From positions 124,001-188,000 of the forward strand of contig NZ_JAFFQA010000002.1 of NCBI RefSeq assembly GCF_016919065.1: DNA of 64,000 nt. Reading direction: 5' to 3'. Both the position numbers and the translations under genes were made by a program. Positions 55,254 through 64,000 of this stretch are shown one piece after another. The stretch is from Desulfobulbus rhabdoformis (GTDB lineage: Bacteria > Desulfobacterota > Desulfobulbia > Desulfobulbales > Desulfobulbaceae). Within the stretch, counting starts at the first letter, position 1; every line of letters starts with the position of its first letter. The notes under the pieces were generated by a model, which saw only the letters and a list, made by a program, of their open reading frames with translations, was not told where the DNA came from and did no database searches.

Positions 55254-57941
55254 TTAGTGGGCCGAAGGTTGGTTACCGGGGTATTTTTTCTGGAGAAAGT
55301 CAATCGCCTCCTGCGGGGTATTGATCTCGCCATCGAGTTGCTGCTCTATGAGATGATTGAGCATGGTGCGAAACTGAGGGCCGGGTTTGTAGCCCAGTGC
55401 TTTGAGTTCCGCGCCGCTGAGTAATGGTTTTACCTGACGCAGCTGGGTGACAAAGAGAGAAACCGAGCGCTGAATGTAGCGTTTGCGGGCAATGGTCATC
55501 AGGTAGAGCCAGCCTTCGGGTTCCAGGTCGATCAGAAGCCAGTAGATTTCACTGTTTTTTCGGTACGGTCGTTTGATCATCTCCTGGGCAATCTTTTCCA
55601 CATCCATCTTTTGTTGCAATAGTTTTTTGCGCTGCTTGGGCGGCAGGGCAAAACGGTTGCAGAAGTTCAGCAACTCTTTGGGGCGCGAGCGACTGAAAAC
55701 AGCCAGCAGATAGACCATCCAGGTTTCCAGCGGGGCATCAATGTAGAGCAGGCGAAACCAGGATATGGTCTGATGTGCCTGGGTGATGTAATGGACAAAG
55801 CGGCGGTCAATCTTCAGGTTGGGGCGCAGGTCAGGCCAGAGAAAGGGGAAGAGTTTGAGCGCAGCCATGCGCTTCAGCGCTGGTAAAGGATCGTTTTCCG
55901 AGAGGATGAGTTTCAGTTCATGGAAAAAACGGGGCTCCTGAGCCTGTTCAAAGAGGTTCATCTGCACCGTGTTTTTGATCAGCTTTTCTGCATGTCGGGT
56001 AATGGTAAAACCCAGTCTGCCCTCAAAGCGAATGGCACGAAAAATACGGGTGGGGTCTTCGACAAAACTCAGGTTGTGGAGGACCTGGATACGGCGTTCT
56101 TTAAGGTCGTTTTGACAGTTGAAATAATCCACCAGCAGTCCGAATCGTCCCGGGTTGAGGTGAATGGCCATGGCATTGATGGTGAAGTCGCGACGATACA
56201 GATCAAGCTTGATCGAACTCAGCTCAACCGTGGGTTTGGCCGCCGGGCGTTCGTAATATTCGAGGCGGGCGGTGGCAACGTCAATTTTGGTCTGATCCGG
56301 AAAGACCACGGTGGCCGTGCCGAATTTTTCATGGGGATGGACAATGCCCCGGTGCTTGTCGGCCAGATGTTTGGCAAATTGGATGCCGTCGCCTTCGATG
56401 ACGATATCAATATCTATATTAGGCACATGTAAAAGGAGATCGCGCACAAAACCGCCGGCGACAAAGGCATTGCAGCCAAGGCGAGCGGCTGCCTCCCCGA
56501 TTTCGCGCAAGAGGACAATCACCTCCTTGGGCAGAACCTGCGTCATAACGCCGCCCAGGTTCCGGGTGCGCTCAACCGATGGCCGCTCATCGCTTTGCAG
56601 AAGTTCGCCCGGAAGGTGGCCGGGGTCATTGACCAAAAGGCTTATCAGATCGGTCCGGGTGATGACGCCGAGAATGGCTTCGCCCCGTAAAATAGGGATT
56701 AACCGCTGCCGGTTTTCAACAATGAGTTGCTGGACGTCGGCCAGGGTGCCGCTTTCCGGGAGCGAGGCTATATCGGTTGTCATGTACTCACCCACCGGCA
56801 GTGTGCCCAGTTGGTGGAAAATGGCCTTCTCCGCGACCATGCGGGAGATCATGCCCAGGAGGCCTGTGGGGGCGGGGCCGTTTTCCCGGCCTCCATTTTC
56901 TCGGACCACGGGGAGGACGGTGACATTGTAACGGGTCATCAACCGATTGGCCTGCTCGATGTGAACCTCAGGCGTGACAGTAATAACCGGTGAGCTCATC
57001 ATCTCCGCGGCAACCGCCTTGGGGCGGATATGATCGTGCAGCTGGTTCACCAACCGTTCCTCTGCCTCTGCAATGGTGTAGTCGCGAATAGTTGCCGAGG
57101 CAGCCGAGGCGTGCCCCCCACCCCCGAATTCGCGGGCGATGGTGCCGACATTCACCTCCGGTATACGGCTGCGGCCGATGAGGTAGGTCCGCTCTCCCAT
57201 ACTGATGAGGGCAAAGAGCACATCAATATTTTCCATCACCATCAGCCGCTGCACAACCACGGCAAAATCGTCGATATATTCTTCCTCGATGAGGATACTG
57301 ATCACGACATTGACGCCGCGGATAAGATACCCTTTGGCATGTTCCTGCAGGCGGCTGATCAGGTTGATCTGTTCAACGGAGAGTTCACGGGAGACAAACT
57401 GGGTGACAATGTCAAGATTGGCCCCGTGGCTTAGTAACCAGGCTGCAGCGGTGAGATCCTCAGGGCAGGTGGAGGAGTGGAGAAAGCTGCCCGTGTCTTC
57501 GTATATCCCGAGGGCCATGAGGGTCGCCTCGTCGGGACTGGGCGTGATGTTTTTTTGCTGGAAAAGTTCGACAAAGATAGTGGTGGTGGAGCCAGAGTTA
57601 CGAACGACTTCAAGCTCGCCTTTAATATCACCCGCCCCTCGGGGGTGGTGGTCGTAGAGGTGGACCTTGGTCTTTGGATTGTGCAGGCAGCTGGCCAGTT
57701 CGCCGATTCGTTCGCTTTGGCGGGTATCGACCACGATAAGCCGTTGCACCTGGGCAAGGTCAATATGTTTAATTTTTTTAAAGGCATAGATGTTGGGGAA
57801 TTCTTGGGCCAGGTACTTGCGAACGGATTTTTCCTGGGAGCCGGGAAAGACCAACTCTGCCTCGGGGTAAAGACGCTTTGCTGCAACCATGGCAGCTAAG
57901 CTGTCGAAATCTGCACCAATGTGGGTAGTAATGACATCCAT
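55254..57941 (-). CDS. DHH-CBS-poly(A) polymerase/tRNA nucleotidyltransferase fusion
   Basis: The 895-residue protein has three parts. First, a DHH phosphoesterase domain (about 1-295): THIGADFDSLAAM, IVVDTRQ, LYDHHPRG and REFGGGGHASAASATI. Second, a CBS pair (about 305-430). Third, a class II nucleotidyltransferase domain (about 465-895) with the catalytic GGFVRD and DIDIVIEGDG, RRDFTINAMA and EDPTRIFRAIRFEGRLGF. Such fusions occur in deltaproteobacteria and are usually assigned to A-adding or CCA-adding activity on tRNA 3' ends, with the DHH domain perhaps trimming or hydrolysing nucleotides. The ATG 57941 begins MDVITTHIGADFD, in line with the DHH paralogue; a longer frame to 58154 lacks conserved content. 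A TATAAT at 57948-57953 lies 6 bp before it. Confidence 0.87.
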   Translation of the reverse strand: MDVITTHIGADFDSLAAMVAAKRLYPEAELVFPGSQEKSVRKYLAQEFPNIYAFKKIKHIDLAQVQRLIVVDTRQSERIGELASCLHNPKTKVHLYDHHPRGAGDIKGELEVVRNSGSTTTIFVELFQQKNITPSPDEATLMALGIYEDTGSFLHSSTCPEDLTAAAWLLSHGANLDIVTQFVSRELSVEQINLISRLQEHAKGYLIRGVNVVISILIEEEYIDDFAVVVQRLMVMENIDVLFALISMGERTYLIGRSRIPEVNVGTIAREFGGGGHASAASATIRDYTIAEAEERLVNQLHDHIRPKAVAAEMMSSPVITVTPEVHIEQANRLMTRYNVTVLPVVRENGGRENGPAPTGLLGMISRMVAEKAIFHQLGTLPVGEYMTTDIASLPESGTLADVQQLIVENRQRLIPILRGEAILGVITRTDLISLLVNDPGHLPGELLQSDERPSVERTRNLGGVMTQVLPKEVIVLLREIGEAAARLGCNAFVAGGFVRDLLLHVPNIDIDIVIEGDGIQFAKHLADKHRGIVHPHEKFGTATVVFPDQTKIDVATARLEYYERPAAKPTVELSSIKLDLYRRDFTINAMAIHLNPGRFGLLVDYFNCQNDLKERRIQVLHNLSFVEDPTRIFRAIRFEGRLGFTITRHAEKLIKNTVQMNLFEQAQEPRFFHELKLILSENDPLPALKRMAALKLFPFLWPDLRPNLKIDRRFVHYITQAHQTISWFRLLYIDAPLETWMVYLLAVFSRSRPKELLNFCNRFALPPKQRKKLLQQKMDVEKIAQEMIKRPYRKNSEIYWLLIDLEPEGWLYLMTIARKRYIQRSVSLFVTQLRQVKPLLSGAELKALGYKPGPQFRTMLNHLIEQQLDGEINTPQEAIDFLQKKYPGNQPSAH

Positions 57942-58158
57942 GGCCTGATTATACACACAAGCAGCAGACAGCGAAACTGTCAAGAATGGTGTTGCTGATG
58001 GAAGGTGAGCAATTGTCGACGCAATCTTTTTTGCAAGCGGTGAGATTAATCTATTGCCAACTATTGATGAAGCGGGAAATTGTAGAGCATCATTTTGTTG
58101 TTGCTTGACAATTGTTCGTTGATGCTCTATCTTAACTGACTTCCTAGGGATCATTAGA

Positions 58159-58234
58159 GCGGGTGTAGCTCAGTTGGCAGAGCACAAGCTTCCCAAGCTT
58201 GGGGTCGCGGGTTCGAACCCCGTTGCCCGCTCCA
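58159..58234 (+). tRNA. tRNA-Gly (anticodon CCC)
   Basis: A 76-nt cloverleaf: acceptor stem GCGGGTG with TGCCCGC (two G-U pairs), D arm GCTC/GAGC, anticodon stem CAAGC/GCTTG around the loop TTCCCAA (anticodon CCC), T arm GCGGG-TTCGAAC-CCCGT, discriminator T and an encoded CCA end. It precedes rimP, much as a tRNA gene precedes rimP-nusA in E. coli. Confidence 0.95.
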
Positions 58235-58312
58235 TGGCAGTCCTGGCCGTCGTTGAGGCTGGTTGCTCCCTCGGATCCAGCGGGATCGACCACCGGGTGT
58301 ACCGGTAACGTG

Positions 58313-58337
58313 AAAGTGGGCTCTGCCCGCTTTTTTT
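58313..58337 (+). terminator. Terminator-like hairpin after the tRNA
   Basis: AAAGTGGGC (58313-58321) pairs with GCCCGCTTT (58325-58333), with one G-T pair, around TCT and is followed by T residues. It may end the tRNA transcript or reduce read-through into rimP. Confidence 0.75.
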
Positions 58338-58411
58338 ATTGCCTAACTCAGGGGCGCTGCTCTCTTGTGGAGCATGACTCCCACAGTTTGAAAAGGAACG
58401 GAACAAGAGCA

Positions 58412-58873
58412 TTGGAAGAAACCACTGATCGATTGCTAGCGACCATCCAGGGGTTTGCCGACCCCCTACTGCGTGATATGGGGATGGAGCTGGTTGAAGT
58501 GCAATTCCGGCGAGAGGGGCATGGTTGGGTGCTCCGTTTTTTTATCGATAAGGAAGGCGGGGTCGGTATTGACGATTGTGCTGAGGCCAGTCGCGAGATC
58601 AGCGCCTACCTGGAAGTAGAAGACCTGATCTCTCACGCCTACCATCTTGAAGTCTCTTCACCCGGCCTTGAGCGGCCGTTGAAAAAAAAGAGCGATTTTA
58701 TTCGATTTGCCGATCGGCTGGTGCGGATCAAATTGCGGCAGCCTCTGGGCGAGCAGAAGGTGCTCATCGGCACCTTGCGGGGCCTGGAGGAGGATGCCAT
58801 AGTCTTGGAAATGGACAAGGAAACCGTCCGCATCGATTTGGAAAATATATCAAGGGCGAGGTTGACGCTGTAG
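58412..58873 (+). CDS. rimP: Ribosome maturation factor RimP
   Basis: The product is about 153 residues. It has the RimP pattern: FADPLLRDMGMELVEVQF, VLRFFIDKEGGVGIDDCAEASREI (in part), YHLEVSSPGLERPLKK, and a C-terminal Sm-like beta domain. RimP is needed for 30S maturation. The start is TTG at 58412, the only suitable codon close to where the family begins, with GGAAC 7 bp upstream; the frame is open further back into the tRNA, so upstream frames are not coding. It heads the nusA operon. Start assignment is moderately certain. Confidence 0.9.
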   Translation: MEETTDRLLATIQGFADPLLRDMGMELVEVQFRREGHGWVLRFFIDKEGGVGIDDCAEASREISAYLEVEDLISHAYHLEVSSPGLERPLKKKSDFIRFADRLVRIKLRQPLGEQKVLIGTLRGLEEDAIVLEMDKETVRIDLENISRARLTL

Positions 58874-58958
58874 TCCCGGATCGGCCGATGTCGAGCAGTC
58901 TGTTTTTTGAAAACGGCTGTGGCAACAACGGAAACGAGAGCCTGAGCTGGAGTAGATA

Positions 58959-60314
58959 ATGGTTGGAACAGATAGTTTAAAACGAATCGTGGATCAGATC
59001 TGCCGAGATAAGGGGATTGACCGCGGCTTATTGATCGACGCCATTGAAGAGGCGGTTCGTTCTGCAGTTCGCAAAAAATACGGAAGTCGTCGCGAGATTG
59101 AGGTCCAGTTCAGTGAGGATCTGGGTGAAATAGAGGTTTTTCAGTACCGAACAGTCGTTGATGAGGTCTATGACGAGGAGACCGAGATTTCGCTGGAAGA
59201 TGCCCGTCTTCTTGACCCGGAGGCGGAGCTTGACGATGATCTGGGCGAAAAAATGGATAACATTGCCGATTTGGGGCGTATCGCCGCACAGTCGGCCAAG
59301 CAGGTTATTATCCACCGCATGCGCGATGCCGAGCGCGATGTCATCTATGAGATGTACCGCGACCGTGAAGGATCCATTGTCAACGGTATCGTTCAGCGCT
59401 TTGAGCGGGGCGATATGGTGATCAACCTCGGGCGAACCGACGCCTTGCTGCCGCGAGATGGTCAGATTCCCAAGCGTTCCTTTAAACAGGGGGACCGGAT
59501 TCGCGCCTTTCTCCAGGAGGTACGCCGCGACACCCGTGAGGGCAGATATCGTGATTCCCAGCTTATCCTCAGCCGGACCTGTAATGAATTTCTGGTCAAG
59601 CTTTTTGAGATGGAAGTGCCGGAGATCGCCGAGGGGATCGTCAAGATTATGGGGGCAAGCCGTGAGCCGGGCTTTCGGGCGAAAATCGCGGTCTCCTCAA
59701 TTGAGTCCGATGTCGATCCGGTTGGCGCCTGTGTAGGGCTGAAAGGGTCACGCGTACAGAATGTCGTCCAGGAGCTGCAGGGAGAGAGGATTGATATCGT
59801 GCCCTGGAGTCCGGACCCCGCCAAGTATGTCTACAACGCCCTGGCACCGGCGGAAGTGTCCATGGTTATTGTTGATGATGAACGCAAGGCACTGACAGTG
59901 GTCGTTCCCGATGATCAGCTGTCACTGGCCATCGGCCGCCAGGGACAGAATGTTCGGCTGGCCTCGCGTTTACTGGGATGGAAAATTGATGTGAAGAGCG
60001 AGCAACGCTATACCAATCTGGAAAATCCCGGGTACCGCTCTTTGGTCCAGGTTGAAGGCGTTGATGAAAATATGGCGGATCGGCTCTATGGCGCAGGGAT
60101 TTTAACCAGTGCTCTTCTGGCCGCAGCTGATCTTGAGCAACTGATGAGTCTGGCCCGTATCGATGAAGAAAAGGCCCGGTTTATTCAGCAGGCTGCCGAA
60201 ACCGTCGCTTCTCCGGATCCTGCCTCCACAGATGTATCCGAAGAGGAGGAGGAAGAGGTTGAGCAGGAGCCACCAAGAGAATCCGAAGATAACCAATCCA
60301 CCGATCAGGAGTGA
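58959..60314 (+). CDS. nusA: Transcription termination/antitermination factor NusA
   Basis: The 451-residue protein has the NusA N-terminal RNA-polymerase-binding domain (about 1-125), an S1 domain (about 130-200; RDGQIPKRSFKQGDRIRAFL-like, in part), two KH domains (about 225-345; GACVGLKGSRVQNVVQEL and LSLAIGRQGQNVRLASRL, the GxxG loops) and a helix-hairpin-helix C-terminal part (about 355-420). The last 30 residues are acidic. Length sits between the E. coli form (495) and short forms. GGAG precedes the ATG. Its TGA overlaps the next ATG by one base. Confidence 0.95.
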   Translation: MVGTDSLKRIVDQICRDKGIDRGLLIDAIEEAVRSAVRKKYGSRREIEVQFSEDLGEIEVFQYRTVVDEVYDEETEISLEDARLLDPEAELDDDLGEKMDNIADLGRIAAQSAKQVIIHRMRDAERDVIYEMYRDREGSIVNGIVQRFERGDMVINLGRTDALLPRDGQIPKRSFKQGDRIRAFLQEVRRDTREGRYRDSQLILSRTCNEFLVKLFEMEVPEIAEGIVKIMGASREPGFRAKIAVSSIESDVDPVGACVGLKGSRVQNVVQELQGERIDIVPWSPDPAKYVYNALAPAEVSMVIVDDERKALTVVVPDDQLSLAIGRQGQNVRLASRLLGWKIDVKSEQRYTNLENPGYRSLVQVEGVDENMADRLYGAGILTSALLAAADLEQLMSLARIDEEKARFIQQAAETVASPDPASTDVSEEEEEEVEQEPPRESEDNQSTDQE

Positions 60315-60523
60315 TGCACAGGGGATATGTCCCGAAGAGAACCTGTCGAGGTTGTGGACTGAAAAGGCCGCAGTCGGAACTGGTTCGCTTTGTTGCAGTT
60401 GAGGGCAGGCTGGTTGAGGACGGGCATAAAAATATGCCTGGGAGAGGCATCTATTGCTGTGACCAGGAAAACTGTCGTAACCGTATGGCGAAAAAATCCA
60501 AGAAAGTCCTAAAACTGGGCTAG
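60314..60523 (+). CDS. ylxR: YlxR-family RNA-binding protein (DUF448)
   Basis: The 69-residue basic protein has the YlxR/DUF448 pattern: KRTCRGCGLKRPQSELVRFV, LPGRGIYCC-like NMPGRGIYCC and a final lysine-rich stretch. YlxR proteins bind RNA and in some bacteria influence transcription or RNase P activity. The ATG at 60314 overlaps the NusA stop (TGATG); GTG at 60311 is an in-frame alternative. Two CxxC-like pairs could bind zinc. The place between nusA and infB is the conserved one across bacteria. Confidence 0.92.
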   Translation: MHRGYVPKRTCRGCGLKRPQSELVRFVAVEGRLVEDGHKNMPGRGIYCCDQENCRNRMAKKSKKVLKLG

Positions 60524-60562
60524 CGCCTATGCGTGGTGGGTTACAGAGGAAGGGAGCGTTTG

Positions 60563-63412
60563 ATGAGTAAGGTTCGTATATATGATCTCGCAAAAGAAGT
60601 TGGATTGAAAAGTAAAGAACTGGCCGAAAAGTTAATTGCGATGGGCTATCCCATTGCGAGTCATAGTTCAAGTGTAGACGACGATATGGCAGCGGATATT
60701 CGAAAGAAATTGAAAAGTGATACTTCTCTTGGGGCAGGAGGGGGGCGCATCGAGCGAAAGGCTCGTACAGAGAACAGCGCTGCCAAACCAAAAACAGTAC
60801 GCCGTCGGCCCAAGGCTGCCAAGGAAGAGGCTGCCAAACGTCAGGAAGCTGCCGAGGCTGAGGCCCTTGAAGCTGAGGTGCAGGCGTTGGAGGCACGGCT
60901 GAAAGCTCAGGAGGAGACCAAGTCGGCAGAACCGGCAGCCGCCGCTGGGGAGGCTGAAGAGGTCTCGCCGGAAGAGAGTCAGCCGACTGCGGTCGAGGCT
61001 CAAGCTGAGACGACACCCGAGCCGATCAAAGAGGCGCCTGCAGCAGAGCAAGAGGCGAAGCCTGATGAAGAAGTCAAACCAGCTTCGGTGGCTGTTGAAA
61101 GTGGGCCTATCGAAGAAAAAGCTTCTGTGCCTGTTGCTGAAAATCAGCCTGCTGAACAACAAGAGCCCAAAGTTGCTAAAGGCAAAAAGAAACAGGCTAA
61201 AGGCGGGGATGCGCCTGCTCAGGAAAAAGAGCAGAAGGCCAAGCCCGCCAAGCAGGATGTGCACAAGCCCAAACCTCTGGCAAAAATTGTAGGTCGCGTG
61301 GTTATTCCCCAACCGGAAAAACGGCCCAAGCCTGCTCCCGCAAAATCACGTCCTTCCCGTCCTGCACGGCCTGCTGCCGGATCAGCGGATCCCGGACCTT
61401 TCCCCAATCGGGATGATGCAGGCGCCCGTAACGAAAGCAAGGGCAAGAAAAAAGGGAAACGCGTTGTTGCCATCCATGAAGAGGATGGAGCAGGAAGAAA
61501 GTCACCCAAGGGCGGAAAAAAGGGTGGCAAAGGACGTGTCAATTTTAACGGTGACGGTGAAGTTGAATACATGCGTCCGCGTAAGGGCCGTAAAAGACGG
61601 GATAATCGTCGTGAGCAGCAGATTCAGGCCCAGGTCGCTGAAACCAAGGCCATTAAGCGGCGCATTAAAGTTATCTCCACCATCAGTGTTGGTGATCTGG
61701 CAAAACGCATGGGCGTCAAGGCCAACGAGGTTATCGCAGCTTTGATGAAACTTGGCGTCATGGCTACGGTGAATCAGGCACTGGATGTGGATACAGCCAT
61801 GTTGGTTGCCTCAGACTTTGGGTATGAGGTTGAGCAGGCAATGACTGAAGAGCTGGAACTCGAGGCATTGCAGGAGCATGAAGAGGAACACGGCGGAGAG
61901 GCCATTCCACGTCCGCCGGTGGTTACGGTCATGGGCCATGTTGACCACGGTAAAACCTCCATTCTCGATGCTATCCGCAAAACCGATGTGGTTGCCGGTG
62001 AGGCCGGTGGTATTACCCAGCATATTGGTGCGTATCATGTGCAGGCGCCTTCGGGTGACCTCACCTTTGTCGATACACCCGGTCATGCCGCCTTTACCGA
62101 GATGCGGTCCCGTGGTGCCAAGGTAACCGATATTGTCGTTCTGGTTGTTGCCGCTGATGACGGTGTCATGGATCAGACCAAGGAGGCCATCGCCCACTCC
62201 AAGGCTGCGGATGTGCCCATTGTGGTTGCGGTCAATAAGATCGACAAGGATAATGCCGATCCGGATCGGGTCAAACGTGAGTTGAGTGATTTTGACCTCA
62301 TTCCAGAGGACTGGGGGGGAACCACGATCTTCTGTGAGACCTCTGCCAAAAAAGGTATTGGTGTGGCTGAATTGCTCGAGGCTATTCAGTTGCAGGCAGA
62401 GATGCTTGAACTGCGCGCCGATCCCGACCGTAAGGCCAAGGGAACAGTTATCGAGGCCCAGCTGCATAAGGGCCGTGGTGCGGTGGCAACCGTACTGGTC
62501 CAGGAAGGTACCCTCCGCCCTGGCGACAACTTTGTTGCCGGTATCTATTCCGGTAAGGTTCGCTCCCTCACCAATGAGCGTGGCGAGCAGGTCGAAGCGG
62601 CTGGCCCGTCTATTCCCGTTGAGGTGCAGGGATTGAGCGGTGTACCCCAGGCAGGTGATGAGTTTGTTGCCCTTGCCGATGAGAAGATGGCCAAATCGGT
62701 CGCCAATGCCCGTCAGTTGAAGGCTCGTGAAACTGAGCTTGCCTCTGCTTCCAAGGTCTCTCTGGATAATCTCTTTGAGAAGATGGCCGAGCAGGAGATG
62801 AAAGAGTTGCGGGTTATTCTCCGTGCCGATGTGCAGGGGACTCTGCAGGCGTTTGGTCAGGCTGCCGAAAATTTGTCGACCAAAAATATTCGTGTACGCT
62901 CCCTGCATGAGGGAACCGGCTCCATTACTGAAAACGACATTCATCTGGCCGCTGCCTCCGATGCGATTATCATCGGTTTCAACGTGCGCCCCACCGTCAA
63001 GGTGAAAGAGCTGGCAGAGCATGAAGGCGTTGATGTTCGATCCTACGATGTTATCTATCATGCCCTTGAAGATATCGAAAAGGCCATGAAAGGTATGCTT
63101 GAGCCTGAGTTTGAGGAGCGTGTTATCGGTACTGCAGATGTGCGCGATACCTTCCAGGTGCCCAAGATCGGCACCATCGCCGGTTGTTCGGTTATCCATG
63201 GTAAGGTTGAACGCAACGCCAAGGTACGTGTCTTGCGTGAAGGCGTGGTCATTTATACCGGGAAAATCTCTTCACTGCGTCGTTTTAAAGATGATGTCAA
63301 AGAGGTACTGACCGGATTTGAGTGCGGTATTGGTGTCGAGAATTTTAATGACATCAAAGTCGGTGACAATCTCGAGGCCTTCGTCCTTGATGAGGTTGAG
63401 GCAACTCTTTAA
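60563..63412 (+). CDS. infB: Translation initiation factor IF-2
   Basis: The 949-residue protein opens with the IF2 N-terminal helix ([21 protein letters not shown], in part) followed by a long low-complexity Ala/Glu/Pro/Lys region (about 60-340), a second IF2_N domain ([18 protein letters not shown], about 375-430), then the G domain from about residue 455 ([23 protein letters not shown]) and domains II-IV. It brings fMet-tRNA to the 30S subunit. The ATG at 60563 has AGGAAGGGAG upstream. The long linker explains the size relative to shorter IF-2 forms. It is followed by a large hairpin before rbfA. Confidence 0.96.
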   Translation: MSKVRIYDLAKEVGLKSKELAEKLIAMGYPIASHSSSVDDDMAADIRKKLKSDTSLGAGGGRIERKARTENSAAKPKTVRRRPKAAKEEAAKRQEAAEAEALEAEVQALEARLKAQEETKSAEPAAAAGEAEEVSPEESQPTAVEAQAETTPEPIKEAPAAEQEAKPDEEVKPASVAVESGPIEEKASVPVAENQPAEQQEPKVAKGKKKQAKGGDAPAQEKEQKAKPAKQDVHKPKPLAKIVGRVVIPQPEKRPKPAPAKSRPSRPARPAAGSADPGPFPNRDDAGARNESKGKKKGKRVVAIHEEDGAGRKSPKGGKKGGKGRVNFNGDGEVEYMRPRKGRKRRDNRREQQIQAQVAETKAIKRRIKVISTISVGDLAKRMGVKANEVIAALMKLGVMATVNQALDVDTAMLVASDFGYEVEQAMTEELELEALQEHEEEHGGEAIPRPPVVTVMGHVDHGKTSILDAIRKTDVVAGEAGGITQHIGAYHVQAPSGDLTFVDTPGHAAFTEMRSRGAKVTDIVVLVVAADDGVMDQTKEAIAHSKAADVPIVVAVNKIDKDNADPDRVKRELSDFDLIPEDWGGTTIFCETSAKKGIGVAELLEAIQLQAEMLELRADPDRKAKGTVIEAQLHKGRGAVATVLVQEGTLRPGDNFVAGIYSGKVRSLTNERGEQVEAAGPSIPVEVQGLSGVPQAGDEFVALADEKMAKSVANARQLKARETELASASKVSLDNLFEKMAEQEMKELRVILRADVQGTLQAFGQAAENLSTKNIRVRSLHEGTGSITENDIHLAAASDAIIIGFNVRPTVKVKELAEHEGVDVRSYDVIYHALEDIEKAMKGMLEPEFEERVIGTADVRDTFQVPKIGTIAGCSVIHGKVERNAKVRVLREGVVIYTGKISSLRRFKDDVKEVLTGFECGIGVENFNDIKVGDNLEAFVLDEVEATL

Positions 63413-63426
63413 TAGGTGCATGAACG

Positions 63427-63497
63427 AAAAAGAGGTATAAACGTAAACAAGGGCATTTTAGCATAGTTTGCTGCCAGCCCTCTGCATACCTCTTTTT
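63427..63497 (+). terminator. Large hairpin between infB and rbfA, possible attenuator
   Basis: AAAAAGAGGTAT (63427-63438) pairs perfectly with ATACCTCTTTTT (63486-63497). The 47-nt interior includes GGGC and GCCC and a smaller GCA/TGC stem. The stem ends with five T. It may terminate part of the infB transcripts and so lower rbfA expression. Confidence 0.55.
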
Positions 63498-63522
63498 GAA
63501 TCAGGCACAGGCTGGTTGGTGT

Positions 63523-63924
63523 ATGACCCAGGATTTTGATTTTAAACTACCAGGGCTTGGTCGCCCGGAATCCACACGTCCCAAACGGGTGGGCGAGGCG
63601 ATCAAGAATGAACTGACAATGCTTCTCCTGCAGCAGGTAGCGGATCCCCGGTTATCCGGGGTGGCTATTTCCCGTGTGGTGGTGGCTCCCGATCTTAAAC
63701 AGGCGAAGATCTACTTTACTGTTCCGGCTGGAGCCGAGAGCAAAGCTGCTCTCAAGGGAATGCAGCGTGCCAAAGGCTTTTTTCGCAGTCAGTTGGCCAA
63801 GGCTCTGAATCTGCGCTACACGCCCGAATTGTCGTTTTATTTTGACAACCTCAATGAAGAAGTGGAGCGGATCGAAGATCTGTTTCGCCAGATCCATGAG
63901 GACCGTAAGGATGAGCAATCCTGA
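63523..63924 (+). CDS. rbfA: Ribosome-binding factor A
   Basis: The 133-residue KH-like protein has the RbfA pattern: RPKRVGEAIKNELTMLL, DPRLSGVAISRVVVAPDLKQAKIYFTV (in part), AKGFFRSQLAKALNLRYTPELSFYFD (in part). It binds the 30S subunit and helps 16S rRNA maturation. The ATG 63523 is preceded only by a poor site (CAGGCTGG). Its last 14 bases overlap the next reading frame, the standard nusA-infB-rbfA-nrnA order. Confidence 0.93.
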   Translation: MTQDFDFKLPGLGRPESTRPKRVGEAIKNELTMLLLQQVADPRLSGVAISRVVVAPDLKQAKIYFTVPAGAESKAALKGMQRAKGFFRSQLAKALNLRYTPELSFYFDNLNEEVERIEDLFRQIHEDRKDEQS

Positions 63925-64000
63925 TAGCCGTGTTGTAGATGCGGTGCGTGAAAAGGATCATATCCTGCTCGCAACCCATTATAATCCCGATGGTGACGCC
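63911..64000 (+). CDS. nrnA: DHH-family phosphoesterase (NrnA-like), 5' end only
   Basis: The window ends 30 codons into this frame. The ATG 63911 lies within rbfA (14-bp overlap). The translated part ends with ILLATHYNPDGDA, the first DHH motif (sH-x-nPDgDa). In other bacteria a bifunctional oligoribonuclease/pAp phosphatase follows rbfA and precedes truB, so the assignment rests on motif plus context. Confidence 0.75.
   Translation, partial: MSNPDSRVVDAVREKDHILLATHYNPDGDA

Noticed and set aside
57948-57953. TATAAT six bases before the poly(A) polymerase start, suggesting a leaderless mRNA
   Set aside because: No acceptable -35 sequence at 16-18 bp spacing (a TTGACA is 24 bp away), so the promoter is not convincing.
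58199-58411. Upstream extension of rimP into the tRNA gene
   Set aside because: The open frame runs through tRNA-Gly and a terminator hairpin; these are not coding. The family start fits TTG 58412.
61811-63199. Long open frame of about 460 codons on the minus strand opposite infB
   Set aside because: It lies wholly within a conserved IF-2 gene and its product shows no domain; it is a codon-usage shadow. The same holds for long frames opposite lctP (11073-12215), gltD (23751-24806) and gltB (28288-29271).

Overview
The window reads as the chromosome of an anaerobic, lactate-oxidising deltaproteobacterium, most like the sulfate-reducing Desulfobulbaceae (Desulfobacterota). This is inferred from gene content, not from a marker search: a lactate permease, two membrane-associated lactate dehydrogenase systems and Pta-AckA in one block, class I fumarase, a long DRTGG-type Pta, many hybrid histidine kinases, and a probable selenoprotein. 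No insertion-sequence transposase, CRISPR array, prophage or replication origin was seen.

Layout. 1-4,600: tail of hemW, class I fumarase, a LOG-family protein and a nitroreductase. 4,625-6,601: a secreted multidomain protein. 6,690-19,808: a lactate-to-acetate island. GlcF/GlcD-type D-lactate dehydrogenase, a GntR/FCD regulator and LctP lie on the minus strand; LutC, a LutB-LutA fusion, Pta and AckA lie on the plus strand. Three TTGGTnnnACCAA-like operators point to control by the GntR regulator. 19,935-23,136: a three-gene two-component operon. 23,400-29,280: glutamate synthase gltB-gltD. 29,525-30,823: a DHH-CBS protein. 31,064-38,788: a decayed TonB-dependent receptor, a relic, an intact receptor, a YfiR protein and a hybrid kinase. 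38,829-43,439: HIT protein, a secreted protein, an SF2 helicase and TypA/BipA. 43,553-43,720: a two-helix membrane selenoprotein candidate (CxxU motif, SECIS-like hairpin). 44,016-51,158: mixed housekeeping genes including glgX. 51,370-54,467: acyl-CoA synthetase plus FadL-type porin. 54,527-57,941: M50 protease and a DHH-CBS-poly(A) polymerase fusion. 58,159-64,000: tRNA-Gly(CCC), rimP, nusA, ylxR, infB, rbfA and the start of a DHH phosphoesterase.

Two dispersed repeat families run through the intergenic regions. The first is a roughly 140-195 bp palindromic MITE-like element in six copies. Four copies have GGG...CCC terminal inverted repeats and exact 4-bp target duplications (TAAA, TGTA, TACT, CATA), so it has moved. 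One copy rewrote the end of the LutB-LutA gene, and another inserted exactly at the stop codon of the selenoprotein candidate. The second is a short motif, CCTGAATCCGTGAC, found mostly in sense orientation at gene 3' ends, several times between a stop codon and an intrinsic terminator.

The best candidates for undescribed biology are the small selenoprotein with its structured leader, the MITE family with swapped but still complementary arms, and the 3'-end motif.
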